NCBI RefSeq assembly: GCF_017427765.1 | Contig: NZ_JAFRSC010000026.1 | Coordinates: 62,001-126,000, forward strand | DNA: 64,000 bases | Reading direction: 5' to 3' | Source: Methanobrevibacter sp. | GTDB lineage: Archaea > Methanobacteriota > Methanobacteria > Methanobacteriales > Methanobacteriaceae | Shown: piece after piece, positions 15,601-20,769 of the stretch | Layout of the letters: each line of letters opens with the position of its first letter | Numbering within the stretch: position 1 is the first letter of the stretch | Translations under genes and position numbers: made by a program | The notes under the pieces: model-generated | The model's database searches: none | Told to the model about the DNA's origin: nothing | Seen by the model: the letters and a program-made list of their open reading frames with translations, nothing else

Positions 15601-16826
15601 CTAACCTCATTGAACCTGGAAACTACACTATAGTTGCAACATACATGGGTGATTCAGTATTCAACACTAACGCTACATCTAAAGATGTTGAAATCATTGG
15701 TCATATCAAGAAGGATACTCCAATTGATGCTAATGTTGAAACCAGTGGAAATAATCTTACATTAACTGTTAAAGTTGATGAAAATGCTACTGGATTTGTT
15801 GAAGTCAAATATAATGATACTGTATTCAACATTGCATTAAATAATGGAACTGGTGTATTAAATATTGCATTGCCTACCGGAAGTTACAACCTGGATATAA
15901 CTTATCTCGGTGATGAAAACTTCAATCAGGCTAATACATCACAATCATTCAACATAGGTAAAAAATCTAGTGAATTTAAAGACATTACCGTAAGCGATAA
16001 TGGAACTGTTGTTGTCGTTTTGGTTGATGGTGATGGAAAAGGCATTGCAAATGTAAATGTTTCATACACAATCAATGGTGAATTGAAAACAACAACCACC
16101 AATGATAAAGGTGAAATTGTAATTAATGCAACTTCAAACAGTATTGTTGTAATTGATTATGCAGGTGACGATCAAACCTTGCCGGCAAATGTGGTTATTT
16201 CATTAAAAGATTTAACTCCGGTAAGACGTGCAACTTCAATCATAGCAGATGATTATACTACATATGCTATTGATTATTATGTTGGTGAAAGAGGAGGATA
16301 CTATAAAGTTAAATTGGTTGATGATTCCGGTAACTTATTGGCTAACAAAGCAGTAAAAATCGGATTCAACGGTAGGGTATACAATACTACTACTGACAGT
16401 GAAGGTATTGCTAAACTGCAAATCAACTTAATTAAAGCTGGAACCTACACATTCGCTGTAGCATTCTTGGGAGATGAAAACTTCAACGCTTCATTTAGAG
16501 TAAATTCAATTACTGTAAATCTTAAGAAAACTTCCATAAGTGCTGCTGCTAAATCCTTCAAAGCATCTGCAAAAACAAAATCCTACACAGTAACCTTAAA
16601 AACAGACAAAGGATCATCCATTGATGGTAAAACATACATGGCATCCGGTAAAACTGTTAAACTTACTGTAAACGGAAAAACATATACTGCAAAAACCAAT
16701 GCTAAAGGTCAGGCTACCTTCAAACTTAACATCAACAAGAAGGGTGTCTACAATGCTTCTGTAAACTTCGCAGGTGACAGTACCTACAAGTCTTGCAAAG
16801 CAACCACAAAAATAACAATTAACTAG
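648..16826 (+). CDS. Giant adhesin-like surface protein (5392 aa)
   Basis: Secreted adhesin-like protein of the Methanobrevibacter type. Start: ATG with GAGGT 8 nt upstream. Residues 1-25 are a signal peptide ending near AISA-AD; an acidic linker follows to about 115. Six right-handed beta-helix regions begin near residues 120, 403, 879, 1628, 1935 and 2447. Most open with a line of the form YxTLxxAxxxxxxxDxIYVxxGxY and carry polymorphic-membrane-protein style GGAIY/NNxA repeats. Ig-like domains lie between them and from about 2810. Residues 3318 to about 5108 are five near-identical units of about 358 residues, each of four Ig-like domains of about 89 residues. The last 198 codons match the third adhesin without gaps. 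No membrane anchor or sorting signal is visible at the C-terminus. Likely role: adhesion to host, other microbes or substrate; the ligand is unknown. Confidence 0.85.
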   Translation: MTKKRMVILLMLLLVMIMSIGAISAADANETLQGEVSDTNIALTDEVGDTNIATTSSDLKQEVNDTSPAVESVNDVDEINVDDSRNENHKVGVASSASDDVLSATNDDLLKHSSKNFYYDGTGEWYYDLEDAWSAAEGNNGGTIKVWAGYYKYSDDDDDFEYKVNTAVTITLQPYGNGPVTFDGSESGWFLRVTNNNVKVTINDITFKNLKGRDGGAIEVEDSAQLTLNGCIFESNHASSDGVSYGLGGAIVVDEGTLVANNCRFINNKADRYGGAICIEDGGSVTLNSCYFEGNKKGSDANDFDDYDIDSDKSADWSFENCLFIGQGSLEIEVDAPAKSVEITPDVEDEGVNLVVLYKDGSYYTEKPWASFHSVEFTDLEKGTYTVYMMKDHEKRYIYSGTEFTIIEPYFVLDDKDVFETLSAAVNAIPNGGSGVITVEAGTYTDSSNFNVQIRNKVVTIMPKIISEYDDTVIFEGNSQNYLLDVGANAQLILEDITITGKFSNAALIFTSNLESSITDCEFNNIKNSQNQPGTPIDAQNSKLALNDTTFDLNGHIILKNTIATIEECTFTNNTGEQGGAINANPSSDLTITSSEFTRNDATTEGGAIYATNLKIEDSTFMLNTAETGGAIYITDSSDSLVNITSCVFDSNIATDYRNIYSKSSTRKFNLDFNEYDLNLSMKKKDASYGSEYILNGAFDWGSNLNNTFTLLSGTIDDENVFGDLLTVEDNKFNINLGVLSGGTHELAMEGMYTQGDSNDHFYTHVYYSDLNGNEFYLTNPAYLKVVISKAKILLNLEVKDVLIPEIPVLNLYANWDNNYTIFIGNKYYKLEVVNGKGSMQLTGLDLGNYSVVAMRDADENFDLAMNFTTFSVSKTYSNFLVVSTNVEYDTLAQAVANSGNEDTIYVKNGTYKDTKVVISNKTLDIIALETVVFDAQGSDANFIIVNKNAEVYIYGIAFRGIHNRNTNYGAIVNHGYLSLDSCNFTDNKITKTSFAGNGGAAIFSDGESLEIDNCNFINNVAPLKVSTAAVTSLGYEDISITDSKFINNTAREGGAVHFKNIAQFESAIYSCDFEQNTAVKGSAIYVGNNSRYASVSLSNFVKNNIKNSLGEKAQLEGGVIYVNANTTEVTIDIGLSNFENNANKDVDGGVLCLDGSSNAFIEGCAFNNNSGKLGSAILIKNPNNEKLTLLIDSSSFTDNHATTGAVATSPKVIALIEECIFINNTGENRHVYSNGFTVAHDTVFEVSDANLKASTVSYGNNSIIKGTANPGVNIYTLANLTIDGENVTAEIKNNAFTYNAGVLNHGKHTAVLNNIVDMNNNTYLMDSISITFKVNRIGIELNVSVDNITYGETLKVVETLPSTASGRISYQLNGKEYTKDELESLKLDAGKYTLVATYNNEDYAPSSSTVNFEVYKANPTISVEDVEVEDNGTVIVNIKTNVPSIYTIEIGDYKTDKYVNGSRAVEIDEIFEPGTYTIKVTSQERVNYKSNSTEATLKVTKNIPVVTLNASNKVTSPNEAIVGVSAPENAVGNITYTITDSNKNIVKTLTQSCRDDLIVSDLDDGDYEINAVFEGDDLYYSTSNIKMAPLSIMRSASNVNILSEDEDDYDDEYNYPFIYQEDEDSDYEYYETLEEAIDAASLMGGIITVRGGTYCYEDGNAGIDIEGEAEITIRAFAGEEVIFDCQHESDFLYLTYDTEVEIIEAAPPIPIIYTTEGPTITLENITVINGYANSDGGVIEMDAGTLTLLNCNFYNNEAEYGGVIYIGSVTSDQDADVIAYNTTFINNIARSEGGAIYISEGLEQFVSASFYACTFLDNYQGEDDERTMNYFAGDAADEIVKKACIFNAKDTVNWSMDKINQTITVIGTSTDVFDSIVLLYFDYIPLYSIYNNGSQTFNVTFEDVMGGNYTIGVMNDHDLNTYIFKDASFEMIVPNFIISADEVYENLTDAIGNVTDNGIIYANANYHIDENMEIDISKSFTLTNFRDRVVVFDGNSTNWFFTVAEGCNVVIENIEFVDGGIKDHASIENYGSLTLKNCSFTGFETETIIYNSGSLNITDGVFSLNSINNAIVLNNGKLFIDGAEFSSNVINTNSVVYNNGNAEIVASNFTENINNGNGGAIYNKNSLTIKDTVFNENEGINGGAVYNEGTLEVLNSTFEDNTANGYGGAIFNDGEANIANSSFSGSFSAKDGGAIYNNNMLIVNNSTLVANTATGNGGAIYNNKTLKLTESFFGINFAYEFANIYNAGDVQEFSNNTFDFYDVILYVPDGEYGIPTTITGTLDPQFNMDLQLTLPGFVNYKDADVTITDGIFEYNTGVLPKGAYDVILNEVIYDKNGNVYYGESIRDRLIVNKANVYINLTVEDIILKNADKGTPVLKINASKNGTFQLLFNNKLTSFTIADTTAEITLDSVGEGNYSVMVVREGDENYNDAANGTTFTVSEYMGNFIVNSTGGKFDTLVEAIRNSAAEDIIYVMEGSYSNLGNLGVSILGKKLSIISLGEVIFDANSTILMFIAVNEGSDVTICDAIFTGFDNRYKETVFLNRGNLTFDGCTFVKNNLVNDTHAGTNSEPFKGLIYSEGNLSIVNSEFYDNKIYHTYLVNSKSDIIINESTFENNTIDSWGRLINITNANSAKVISTEFVENTLGSGEVISVERCNDVLINAEFYDNTKGWGIFARNNSNLNIENSIFTGNSFSRIIETRNNVQNSISGCTFSNNTVNYIVLSEDKNLSVSESSFLANTLSDNPRSGESALFIGSNVNASVNECVFADNKGGDCRNIYSENPNVNITNTTFDTANVDYAVSDIDYGQTEIINGTIDIGTNFGFTVNLNINNKVYPVKVTNNNFTYTLSNLTGGDYDVVLNAQNRDSNTFVFNQITKTFTVNRIDPGLKVTISNITQGEKLEVNATLINNATDKILYQLDGKWYNKTQLENLTLTHGNYLVAASYGGNKNYYPVGIPVYVEVYKTTPNITVSDAEANYGEDIEINVKVDVADYYTVFINDSYDDAVSLYIDGSGTFTVPSKNFKPGKYEIKVYKIETDDYNEAYGYANLTVNENIGIFNISNDTIYYGENATVSVKVPENAYGNITYTVYDSNMNPVYTITQSCLEELVVPNLYVVDNVGKYLVTGTYEGDSYYTNKSIVYSGIILVMPKAVELNITVSNITYGEKAVVTVGADADGEYLVYVGNETYKVTVVNGSGNISVSDLIVGSYTVNATAIDGNYSAFEEAVFEVTSKQISVVVSVEDITYGDNATVVVQSDVDGEYIVSIRGENYTVSVNDGEGVKYIPDLNVGKNIFVSVTVVDGNYSAYNTTTFNVNKQDTPIELDIVTGENNVTMTVTVDEAATGLVKFQVTGEEEYTLYVDVIDGQAVLEDILDTGDYRVIVTYMGDNRFNTNITSEEFTLKGHIKKDTPITADSKVNGYRVTLTVKVDENATGFVRLTVGGTVANIEVVDGVATLTTSLMPNSYTVDVTYLGDDNYNTNSTIETFTVTEISKENTTIDLNIDVYEDTALVMVDINEAATGLVKFYMVGKESGEEYTMYMDVIDGHVETFTNSIEPGNYTVVATYMGDSVFNTNTTSQDVEILGHVMKDTPIDVTVETNANRVTLTVKVDENATGFVEVKSGLSVSNIALENGESTLTTVLPYGSYTLDVTYLGDYNYNKNSTKAEFTLVEPKKENTPIALDIVTDEYYVGMTATVSDKATGLVKFQVSGAEEYVVYSDVINGVAILEDTLIIGDYSVVATYMGDSRFNTNITYGDFTIKGHIKKDTPISASADVLGNRVTLTVKVDDNATGFVKLTVGGTVTNIEVVDGVATLTTVLVPNSYFVDVTYLGDDDYNMNSTKVTFTVTEASKKNTNINLDIITGEDNALIMVDLNKATTGLVKLYMLWKETGEEYTMYMDVIDGHVETFTNSIEPGNYTIVATYMGDSAFNTNTTSQDVEIFGHVLKDTPITASVVSSGTRVALTVKVDDEATGFVELKFGDNVFNIALEDGIGTLTTSLPYGSYSLDITYLGDENYNMNSTTCDFTIVEPAKESTPISLDIVTDEYYVGMTATVSDVATGLIKFQVIGSTGEYTLYADVIDGKAILEDTLPIGDYRVIATYMGDNRFNTNITSGEFTISGHIKKDTPISARAVVNGNRVTLTVKVDDDATGFVKLAIGGTVTNIEIVDGVATLTTVLVPNSYLVDVTYLGDDDFNMNNTRVTFTVTDVAKKDTPIDLNVTAGEDTIWITVDLDKDATGLVKLYMVWKETGENITAYMDVIDGHVETLTNSLLPGNYSVVATYMGDSLFNTNTTFKDVEIIGHVMKDTPITADVVANGNRVTLTVKVDENATGFVELLFGDNVFNIALKDGIGKLTTSLPYGSYSLDITYLGDENYNMNSTTCDFTIVEPAKENTPISMDIVTYEDEVWMTVSVDDAATGLVKFQVTGPEEFTLYVDVIDGKALVDEVLLLGDYNVIVTYMGDARFNTNITYGEFTIKGHIKKDTPISAHADVLGNRVTLTVNVDDEATGFVKLAISGTVTNIEVVDGVAKLTTTLPANSYYVDVTYLGDNDFNMNNTRVTFTVTDVAKKDTPIDLNIVTYEDAAWITVDLDKAATGLVKFYMVWEETGEESTVYMDVVDGHVETFTNSIAPGNYTVVATYMGDSVFNTNTTSGDVEILGHVLMDTPITANVVSNGNRVTLTAKVDEDATGFVELKFGDNVFNIAVNDGIATLTTSLPYGSYSLDITYLGDENFNKNSTKLEFTLVEPAKENTPISMDIVTYEDEVWMTVSVDDAATGLVKFQVTGPEEFALYVDVIDGKAIVDEVLLTGDYSVVATFMGDARFNTNVTSGEFTISGHIKKDTPISARADVIGSRVTLTVNVDEDATGFVKLTISGTVVNVEVVDGVAKLTTTLPANSYFADVTYLGDEDYNMNSTQVTFTITEVSKQNTTIDLDIAVYEDTALVMVDVNKAATGLVKLYMVWEETGETYTMYMDVIDGHVETLTNLIEPGNYTIVATYMGDSVFNTNATSKDVEIIGHIKKDTPIDANVETSGNNLTLTVKVDENATGFVEVKYNDTVFNIALNNGTGVLNIALPTGSYNLDITYLGDENFNQANTSQSFNIGKKSSEFKDITVSDNGTVVVVLVDGDGKGIANVNVSYTINGELKTTTTNDKGEIVINATSNSIVVIDYAGDDQTLPANVVISLKDLTPVRRATSIIADDYTTYAIDYYVGERGGYYKVKLVDDSGNLLANKAVKIGFNGRVYNTTTDSEGIAKLQINLIKAGTYTFAVAFLGDENFNASFRVNSITVNLKKTSISAAAKSFKASAKTKSYTVTLKTDKGSSIDGKTYMASGKTVKLTVNGKTYTAKTNAKGQATFKLNINKKGVYNASVNFAGDSTYKSCKATTKITIN
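10599..15971 (+). repeat. Five tandem ~1.07-kb coding repeats (20 Ig-like domains)
   Basis: Units start at codons 10599, 11673, 12747, 13824 and 14898 and measure 1074, 1074, 1077, 1074 and about 1074 bp. Each encodes four Ig-like domains in the order FQV-type, LTVGG/ISG-type, YMVW-type, LPYGSY-type, joined by KDTPI or KENTPI linkers. DNA identity between units is high enough by eye to allow recombination, so copy number may vary between strains or be miscounted in short-read assemblies. Confidence 0.85.
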
Positions 16827-16860
16827 AAGGGATTAAATTCTCTTCTACCTTTTTCTTTTT
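16825..16860 (+). terminator. Terminator overlapping the adhesin stop codon
   Basis: AGAAGGGA (16825-16832) pairs with TCTCTTCT (16839-16846), 8 bp with one G-U, and is followed by ACCTTTTTCTTTTTTTAG. The left arm includes two bases of the TAG stop codon. A similar element ends the third adhesin gene at 34903. Confidence 0.6.
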
Positions 16861-17293
16861 TTAGTAATTTATTCTTCAAAATCGTTTAATTAAACTGCTA
16901 TTTTATAAGTTAAACAGTATTTTTATTAATTGGATATTATAGTAAACATATCCGATGATTGAGTTTATTCGTTTTAACTCGGACAGTATATATTAATTAG
17001 TTCTTATTTTGTTAATATCCGTTTTTTAATTTTAAATGTTGTGCTGTTGATTTGTTTATAATCTTTTAAATTCCATTTTTCTTTTTTAAATTTCTTATTT
17101 TTTTATTATTCATTATATTATTCTTTTTTTGATTATTTTAAGATGCAAGTGAGCACTTACATTCGAAAATCTTTATATATGGGCTTGTTTATATATTTAC
17201 TTGTGCAGAGGGGTGTTAATTTATAAAACTAACTTCTCGCATTTTAAATTTATTGACTTCATAAAAAAATTCGATTATTAATGGGTGATACAA
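16861..17293. other. AT-rich intergenic region with promoter at its right end
   Basis: No coding potential is seen. The left part is T-rich. The right part carries an AAGTG-AG-CACTT inverted repeat (17147-17158) just upstream of a BRE/TATA pair, CGAAAA (17164-17169) and TTTATATA (17172-17179). Start near 17205 would give a leader of about 90 nt. Confidence 0.5.
17147..17183 (+). promoter_or_regulatory. BRE/TATA promoter with adjacent inverted repeat
   Basis: CGAAAATC followed by TTTATATA is a strong archaeal core promoter for the small surface protein gene. The AAGTG/CACTT inverted repeat 6 bases upstream of the BRE is a candidate regulator site. Confidence 0.5.
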
Positions 17294-17728
17294 ATGGAAT
17301 TCAAAAGTAAATTATTTGCAATACTAGCAATTTTCTGTGTAATATGTTCTGTATGCGCAGTCAGTGCAACTGACGATACTTCAAATCAGGCAAACGACTA
17401 TTATTTGGATGCAAGCCATGACGGCCACGACGGTTTAATTATTCCTCCGGATAACACTCACGATGAAGAAATTCACGCTGCTGGTGGAGATCCTTACTTA
17501 GATGCAAGCCAAGACGGACACAACGGTACTATTGTGCCTCCTGATACAAACCACAGCGAACAAACAATGACCACATCCGGAAACTTCACCGCTCACGCAG
17601 CAAGTGAAAATGTTAATGCAACCAACGCAACAACAACACACACAATGCCGGCTACAGGCAATCCAATATTAGCATTATTCTGCGTATGCGCTATTCTTGG
17701 TGGTTATGCTGTAATCAAAAGGAAATAA
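17294..17728 (+). CDS. Small secreted protein with LPXTG-like cell-wall sorting tail
   Basis: 144 residues. The ATG at 17294 is chosen over GTG 17285 because GGTGAT (17284-17289) sits 4 nt upstream of it. Residues 1-24 are a signal peptide ending near VSA-TD. Two copies of a repeat of about 30 residues follow, each with YLDASxDGHxGxIxPPD. A Thr/Asn/His-rich linker leads to MPATG, a hydrophobic stretch and a basic RK-type tail, the layout of a sortase sorting signal with Met replacing Leu. That layout implies secretion, cleavage between T and G, and covalent attachment, if the cell has a matching sortase; none is visible in this window. The repeat family is not one I recognise, and its function is unknown. 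Confidence 0.7.
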   Translation: MEFKSKLFAILAIFCVICSVCAVSATDDTSNQANDYYLDASHDGHDGLIIPPDNTHDEEIHAAGGDPYLDASQDGHNGTIVPPDTNHSEQTMTTSGNFTAHAASENVNATNATTTHTMPATGNPILALFCVCAILGGYAVIKRK

Positions 17729-17756
17729 CCACCAATTTTTCCTCCATTTTTTTTAT
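17697..17756 (+). terminator. Terminator hairpin overlapping the end of the small surface gene
   Basis: TTGGTGGTTAT (17697-17707) pairs perfectly with ATAACCACCAA (17725-17735). T-rich tracts follow. The left arm lies inside the coding region and the right arm includes the stop codon. Confidence 0.6.
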
Positions 17757-17879
17757 TTATGTATTTAAAAGCATGTGTTTTCATGCTTTTTTTCTCCTCA
17801 TTTTTCTATAGATTCATATTAGTAATATATAAATGCCTTCGATACCAAAGTTATTTTAATATTATGTGGAGGCAATTTC

Positions 17880-18393
17880 ATGTATAAAAGAAACTTTTTA
17901 ATTGTGTTGGCAGTTATTTTAGTGATATTTGCAGCTGCTACAACAGTATTTGCACAATCTGATATCAACACATGAATATAATTATGCAAACAAAGCCTTT
18001 TTCAATATCAGTGATGATTTGACTGATGAAAAGGAATTTATGCCCTCTCTATTTAACAGTTTTGAAGGCGGAACACATTATACATATTCTAATGAAAGTG
18101 TATTCTGTTCACTTTCCATTGAAGGAGAAGATGAACCTGGAGATTTCGAATCTCATCAAAATGACACATCCTATGAAAAGATGGGCAGCAATACAACTTC
18201 CCAGGGATATAAAGCATACATTTTTAAAGATGCCACTGAATATGATGTGTTCATTGATTTGAATAATCTGACTGTTGGTTTTAAAGAGGGTTTTGATGCG
18301 CAGTATAACTATTTCAAAGCAACATTTAAAACATTGGATGAAGCCCAAATCTTCGTTGACACATTTAAAATTAATGAAACATCAATAATATAA
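17880..18393 (+). pseudogene. Frameshifted secreted protein gene
   Basis: An ATG at 17880 with GGAGG about 7 nt upstream and a TATA-like ATATATAAA (about 17825) starts a clear signal peptide (MYKRNFLIVLAV through TVFAQ). This frame stops at TGA 17973-17975. The frame one base over continues without a break from HEYNYANKAFF to the stop at 18391-18393, giving about 140 residues of acidic, plausibly secreted sequence. Removing one base near 17972 restores a single protein of about 170 residues. The unrelated-looking anchored protein at 46193-46705 has a similar size and build. Function unknown. This is a pseudogene, a programmed shift or a sequencing error; the decayed gene immediately downstream favours decay. 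Confidence 0.6.
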
Positions 18394-18638
18394 TCAGTTG
18401 TCTTTGTGCTGATGATATTGTATGAAATATACTGGATCAGGTATTTCAAAAGCTCCAGGACAATGGCCGATATGTATTCAAGCTTTCTGAAAATTCCCGT
18501 TGCAGGTGCTACACTGCCTGTTTTGGCATTTTTGGCTTTGGGAGTCTAGGAAAAAATATATTCTTGATAATTGCAACAGTAATTCTGGCGATTGGCCATA
18601 TCGCAATTCATTTAAGCCATGAAAAAGAAGTCAATTAA
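18394..18638 (+). pseudogene. Remnant of a small membrane protein, frameshifted
   Basis: Directly after the preceding stop, in the same frame, the DNA encodes VLMILYEIYWIRYFKSS through PVAGATLPVLAFLALGV and a TAG at 18547. Adding one base there continues as GKNIFLIIATVILAIGHIAIHLSHE to a stop at 18636-18638. Together these give about 80 residues with two or three hydrophobic helices. No start with a ribosome site is visible, so the N-terminus is probably lost too. The 3' end overlaps the stop codon of dus on the other strand. I do not recognise the family firmly. Confidence 0.5.
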
Positions 18639-19615
18639 CGTGCTATTGATTTTCTATACTCTTCAAGCAGTTCATACAATTCTTTTTTGGTATGGATTTT
18701 AAATAGCTTCGGCTTTATTTCTCCGCTTCTATATGAATTTTTAAGATAATAGGCGGCATGTGTCCTCATTTTATGCACAGCTACTTTTTCAGGAATTCTG
18801 GTTGAAAGCAAATCAACATGCTTTTTAATCATAGTTATCTTTTCATCAAGAGTTACCTTTTGAGGTTCAATTCCATAATCCAGATAGTCAATGCACTGTT
18901 TAATTAACCAGGGATTTCCACGAACTGCTCTTCCAAGCATAATTGCATCACAGCCTGTTTCATCAATCATTTTTGATGCATCATGACATGTCCAGATGTC
19001 TCCATTTCCAATTACTGGTATTGACACTGCGTCCTTAACATCTTTGATTAGTGACCAGTCTGCCGGAATGTCGTAGCGATCTTCTCGAGTACGTGGATGA
19101 ACGGTAATCGCTGATGCGCCGGCATCTTCAATAATTCCTGCAACTTCAATTGCATTGATGTTTTTTCTATCCCATCCGCTTCTTATTTTAACTGTAACTG
19201 GCACATCAACACTATCAACAACTGTTTTCACGATGTCTTCAATTTTTTCAGGGCTTTTTAAAAGTGCACTTCCCGAATTGCTTTTAACAGCCACTTTGGT
19301 AACCGGACAACCCATGTTGATGTCAATAATGTCCGGGTTCATGGTTTTTGCGATATATTCGGATGCAATTTTAAATGATTCTGCTTCAGCACCGAATATC
19401 TGCTGTGAAATTGGCCTTTCCTCTTCGGTCATGTATAGCATTTCCTTGGTTTTCCAGTTGTCATACATCAGTGATTTTGCCGAAACCATTTCAGTTTCAA
19501 TAAGTCCGCAACCCATTGATTTGGCTATTCTTCTAAAAGCAGAGTCGCATATTCCTGCCATCGGTGCTAAAACGACCTGGTTGTCTATTTCGACATTGCC
19601 GATTTTCCATTTCAT
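18635..19615 (-). CDS. dus: tRNA-dihydrouridine synthase
   Basis: 326 residues, full length for the Dus family of FMN enzymes that reduce uridine to dihydrouridine in tRNA D-loops using NADPH. Visible motifs in order: APMAG near residue 17 (FMN binding), the Q-Q-I-F-G strand, NMGCPV with the catalytic Cys near residue 103, KIRSGW, HPRTR (usually HGRTR), IPVIGNGDIW and LGRAVRGNPW for the phosphate site. A C-terminal helical tRNA-binding domain follows. No Shine-Dalgarno is evident before the ATG, so the gene may be leaderless. It lies between secreted-protein genes with no evident functional link to them. Confidence 0.9.
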   Translation of the reverse strand: MKWKIGNVEIDNQVVLAPMAGICDSAFRRIAKSMGCGLIETEMVSAKSLMYDNWKTKEMLYMTEEERPISQQIFGAEAESFKIASEYIAKTMNPDIIDINMGCPVTKVAVKSNSGSALLKSPEKIEDIVKTVVDSVDVPVTVKIRSGWDRKNINAIEVAGIIEDAGASAITVHPRTREDRYDIPADWSLIKDVKDAVSIPVIGNGDIWTCHDASKMIDETGCDAIMLGRAVRGNPWLIKQCIDYLDYGIEPQKVTLDEKITMIKKHVDLLSTRIPEKVAVHKMRTHAAYYLKNSYRSGEIKPKLFKIHTKKELYELLEEYRKSIAR

Positions 19616-19705
19616 ATTATCGGATATTATTTTTTTAAAAATAGGTTAAATAATTTTTTGCAGTTAAAAATAAGATTGGTTTAAAAAATAAAATATGTGG
19701 ACTAT

Positions 19706-20554
19706 TTAGTTAAATAGCCCATCAAACAATCCTTTTGCTGAATCAGTGGTATTAGTGCCATTTAAGACATCAGACATCTGTGATTCGTAATTGTTGATAT
19801 CACCTTGCACGTTTTGTATTTGTTCAATAGTTGTTGCAAGATTTTCAATGTCACTGTTTGTAATGTTAATATTATTGATGACAGTGTAATTTTGGATTAT
19901 ATTTACAATAGTTTGGTGGTCTGTAACGTTTTCCTCTTTAACTGTCTCTTTTACATCATCAACCATATCGGATAATTTTTCACTACTTACATTTGAATTT
20001 TTAACAATTTCTGCTTGTGTATAAATTTCGTTATTGGCTGCTTCTTTTACAGTGTCTGGAATTTCAACGTTTGTTGCAACTTCATATGAATTCATAATTC
20101 CAGCTAAAGCAGATTCACCGGTTGCAGTCACTGGACTTGTAACGTAAACGTGTCCTTTAGTGATTCCCGCTGATTTTAAAGCTGATAAATACATGTCTCC
20201 GGTAATGGTGGTGATTTTTGATTTGTCCACACTTACTTCAAGGTTATCATTATCATTCAAATCAACAAGCGCTGATGAAAATATCTGATTGGATCCGTAA
20301 GTTTTACCAGTTATTGTACTTGCAATTTTATTTACTTCACTTGCAGTGATTACTTTTGAGTTAGCATTTCCCAAATCGGCATGTGCTTGGTTTTTGAAAA
20401 ATGTGTCAACAGTATTCTTATAAGCTGAATTTGCATATGTGGTCTCGCCGTAGGTAACTACGACAGGATCAACTTGGCCTGAAAATCCGATAGGGATAAT
20501 CATTCCAACTACAATTATAGATAAAATTACTATACCTATTGTACTTTTGCGCAT
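19706..20554 (-). CDS. Secreted DUF1002-type protein
   Basis: 282 residues from the ATG at 20554. That start is chosen because GAGGTGAT (complement of 20558-20565) lies 3 nt upstream; an ATG nine codons earlier lacks a ribosome site. Residues 1-25 form a signal peptide or N-terminal anchor. The body, with GDMYLSALKSAGITKGHVYVTSP and GESALAGIMNSYE, resembles the DUF1002 (YpuA-like) family found mainly in Firmicutes. The C-terminal third is predicted helical, rich in Asn/Asp/Thr, and reads as coiled coil. Biochemical function is unknown; a surface role is likely from the signal peptide and the neighbouring CobN-like and adhesin genes. Confidence 0.7.
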   Translation of the reverse strand: MRKSTIGIVILSIIVVGMIIPIGFSGQVDPVVVTYGETTYANSAYKNTVDTFFKNQAHADLGNANSKVITASEVNKIASTITGKTYGSNQIFSSALVDLNDNDNLEVSVDKSKITTITGDMYLSALKSAGITKGHVYVTSPVTATGESALAGIMNSYEVATNVEIPDTVKEAANNEIYTQAEIVKNSNVSSEKLSDMVDDVKETVKEENVTDHQTIVNIIQNYTVINNINITNSDIENLATTIEQIQNVQGDINNYESQMSDVLNGTNTTDSAKGLFDGLFN

Positions 20555-20736
20555 ATTATCACCTCTAATATAATAGCACACTTTATTTATTTAATGTAGT
20601 ATTTAAATCTATCCTTTGTGCTTAATTTAATTTTAATATTAAAAAACTATAATTTGTTTAGTAAGTTTTATATGTTTTCAAATTAAATTTACAAATGTAG
20701 TAAAGATTATTGCTATATTTATAAAAAAGTGTAAAG

Positions 20737-20751
20737 GGAGGTGAAAATACG
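20737..20751 (+). promoter_or_regulatory. Ribosome binding site pointing to an ACG start codon
   Basis: GGAGGTGA at 20737-20744 is followed after AAAT by ACG (20749-20751), then GTA AAA TTA ACT AAT AAA in frame with the CobN-like gene. Initiation at ACG would supply a basic n-region (VKLTNK) to the signal peptide. The first NTG codon in frame, GTG 20770, is 27 nt from this strong site and gives a signal peptide without positive charges. Confidence 0.55.
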
Positions 20752-20769
20752 GTAAAATTAACTAATAAA

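Noticed and set aside
10599-15971. Long minus-strand open frames over the Ig repeats
   Set aside because: They recur with the same period as the repeats, have no ribosome sites and carry no protein features; they are shadows of the plus-strand coding repeats.
648-16826. The 16-kb gene as an assembly artefact or a fusion of several adhesins
   Set aside because: The frame is unbroken, there is a single signal peptide and a single terminal module, and internal domain types alternate regularly. Unit number could still be misassembled, but the gene itself looks real.
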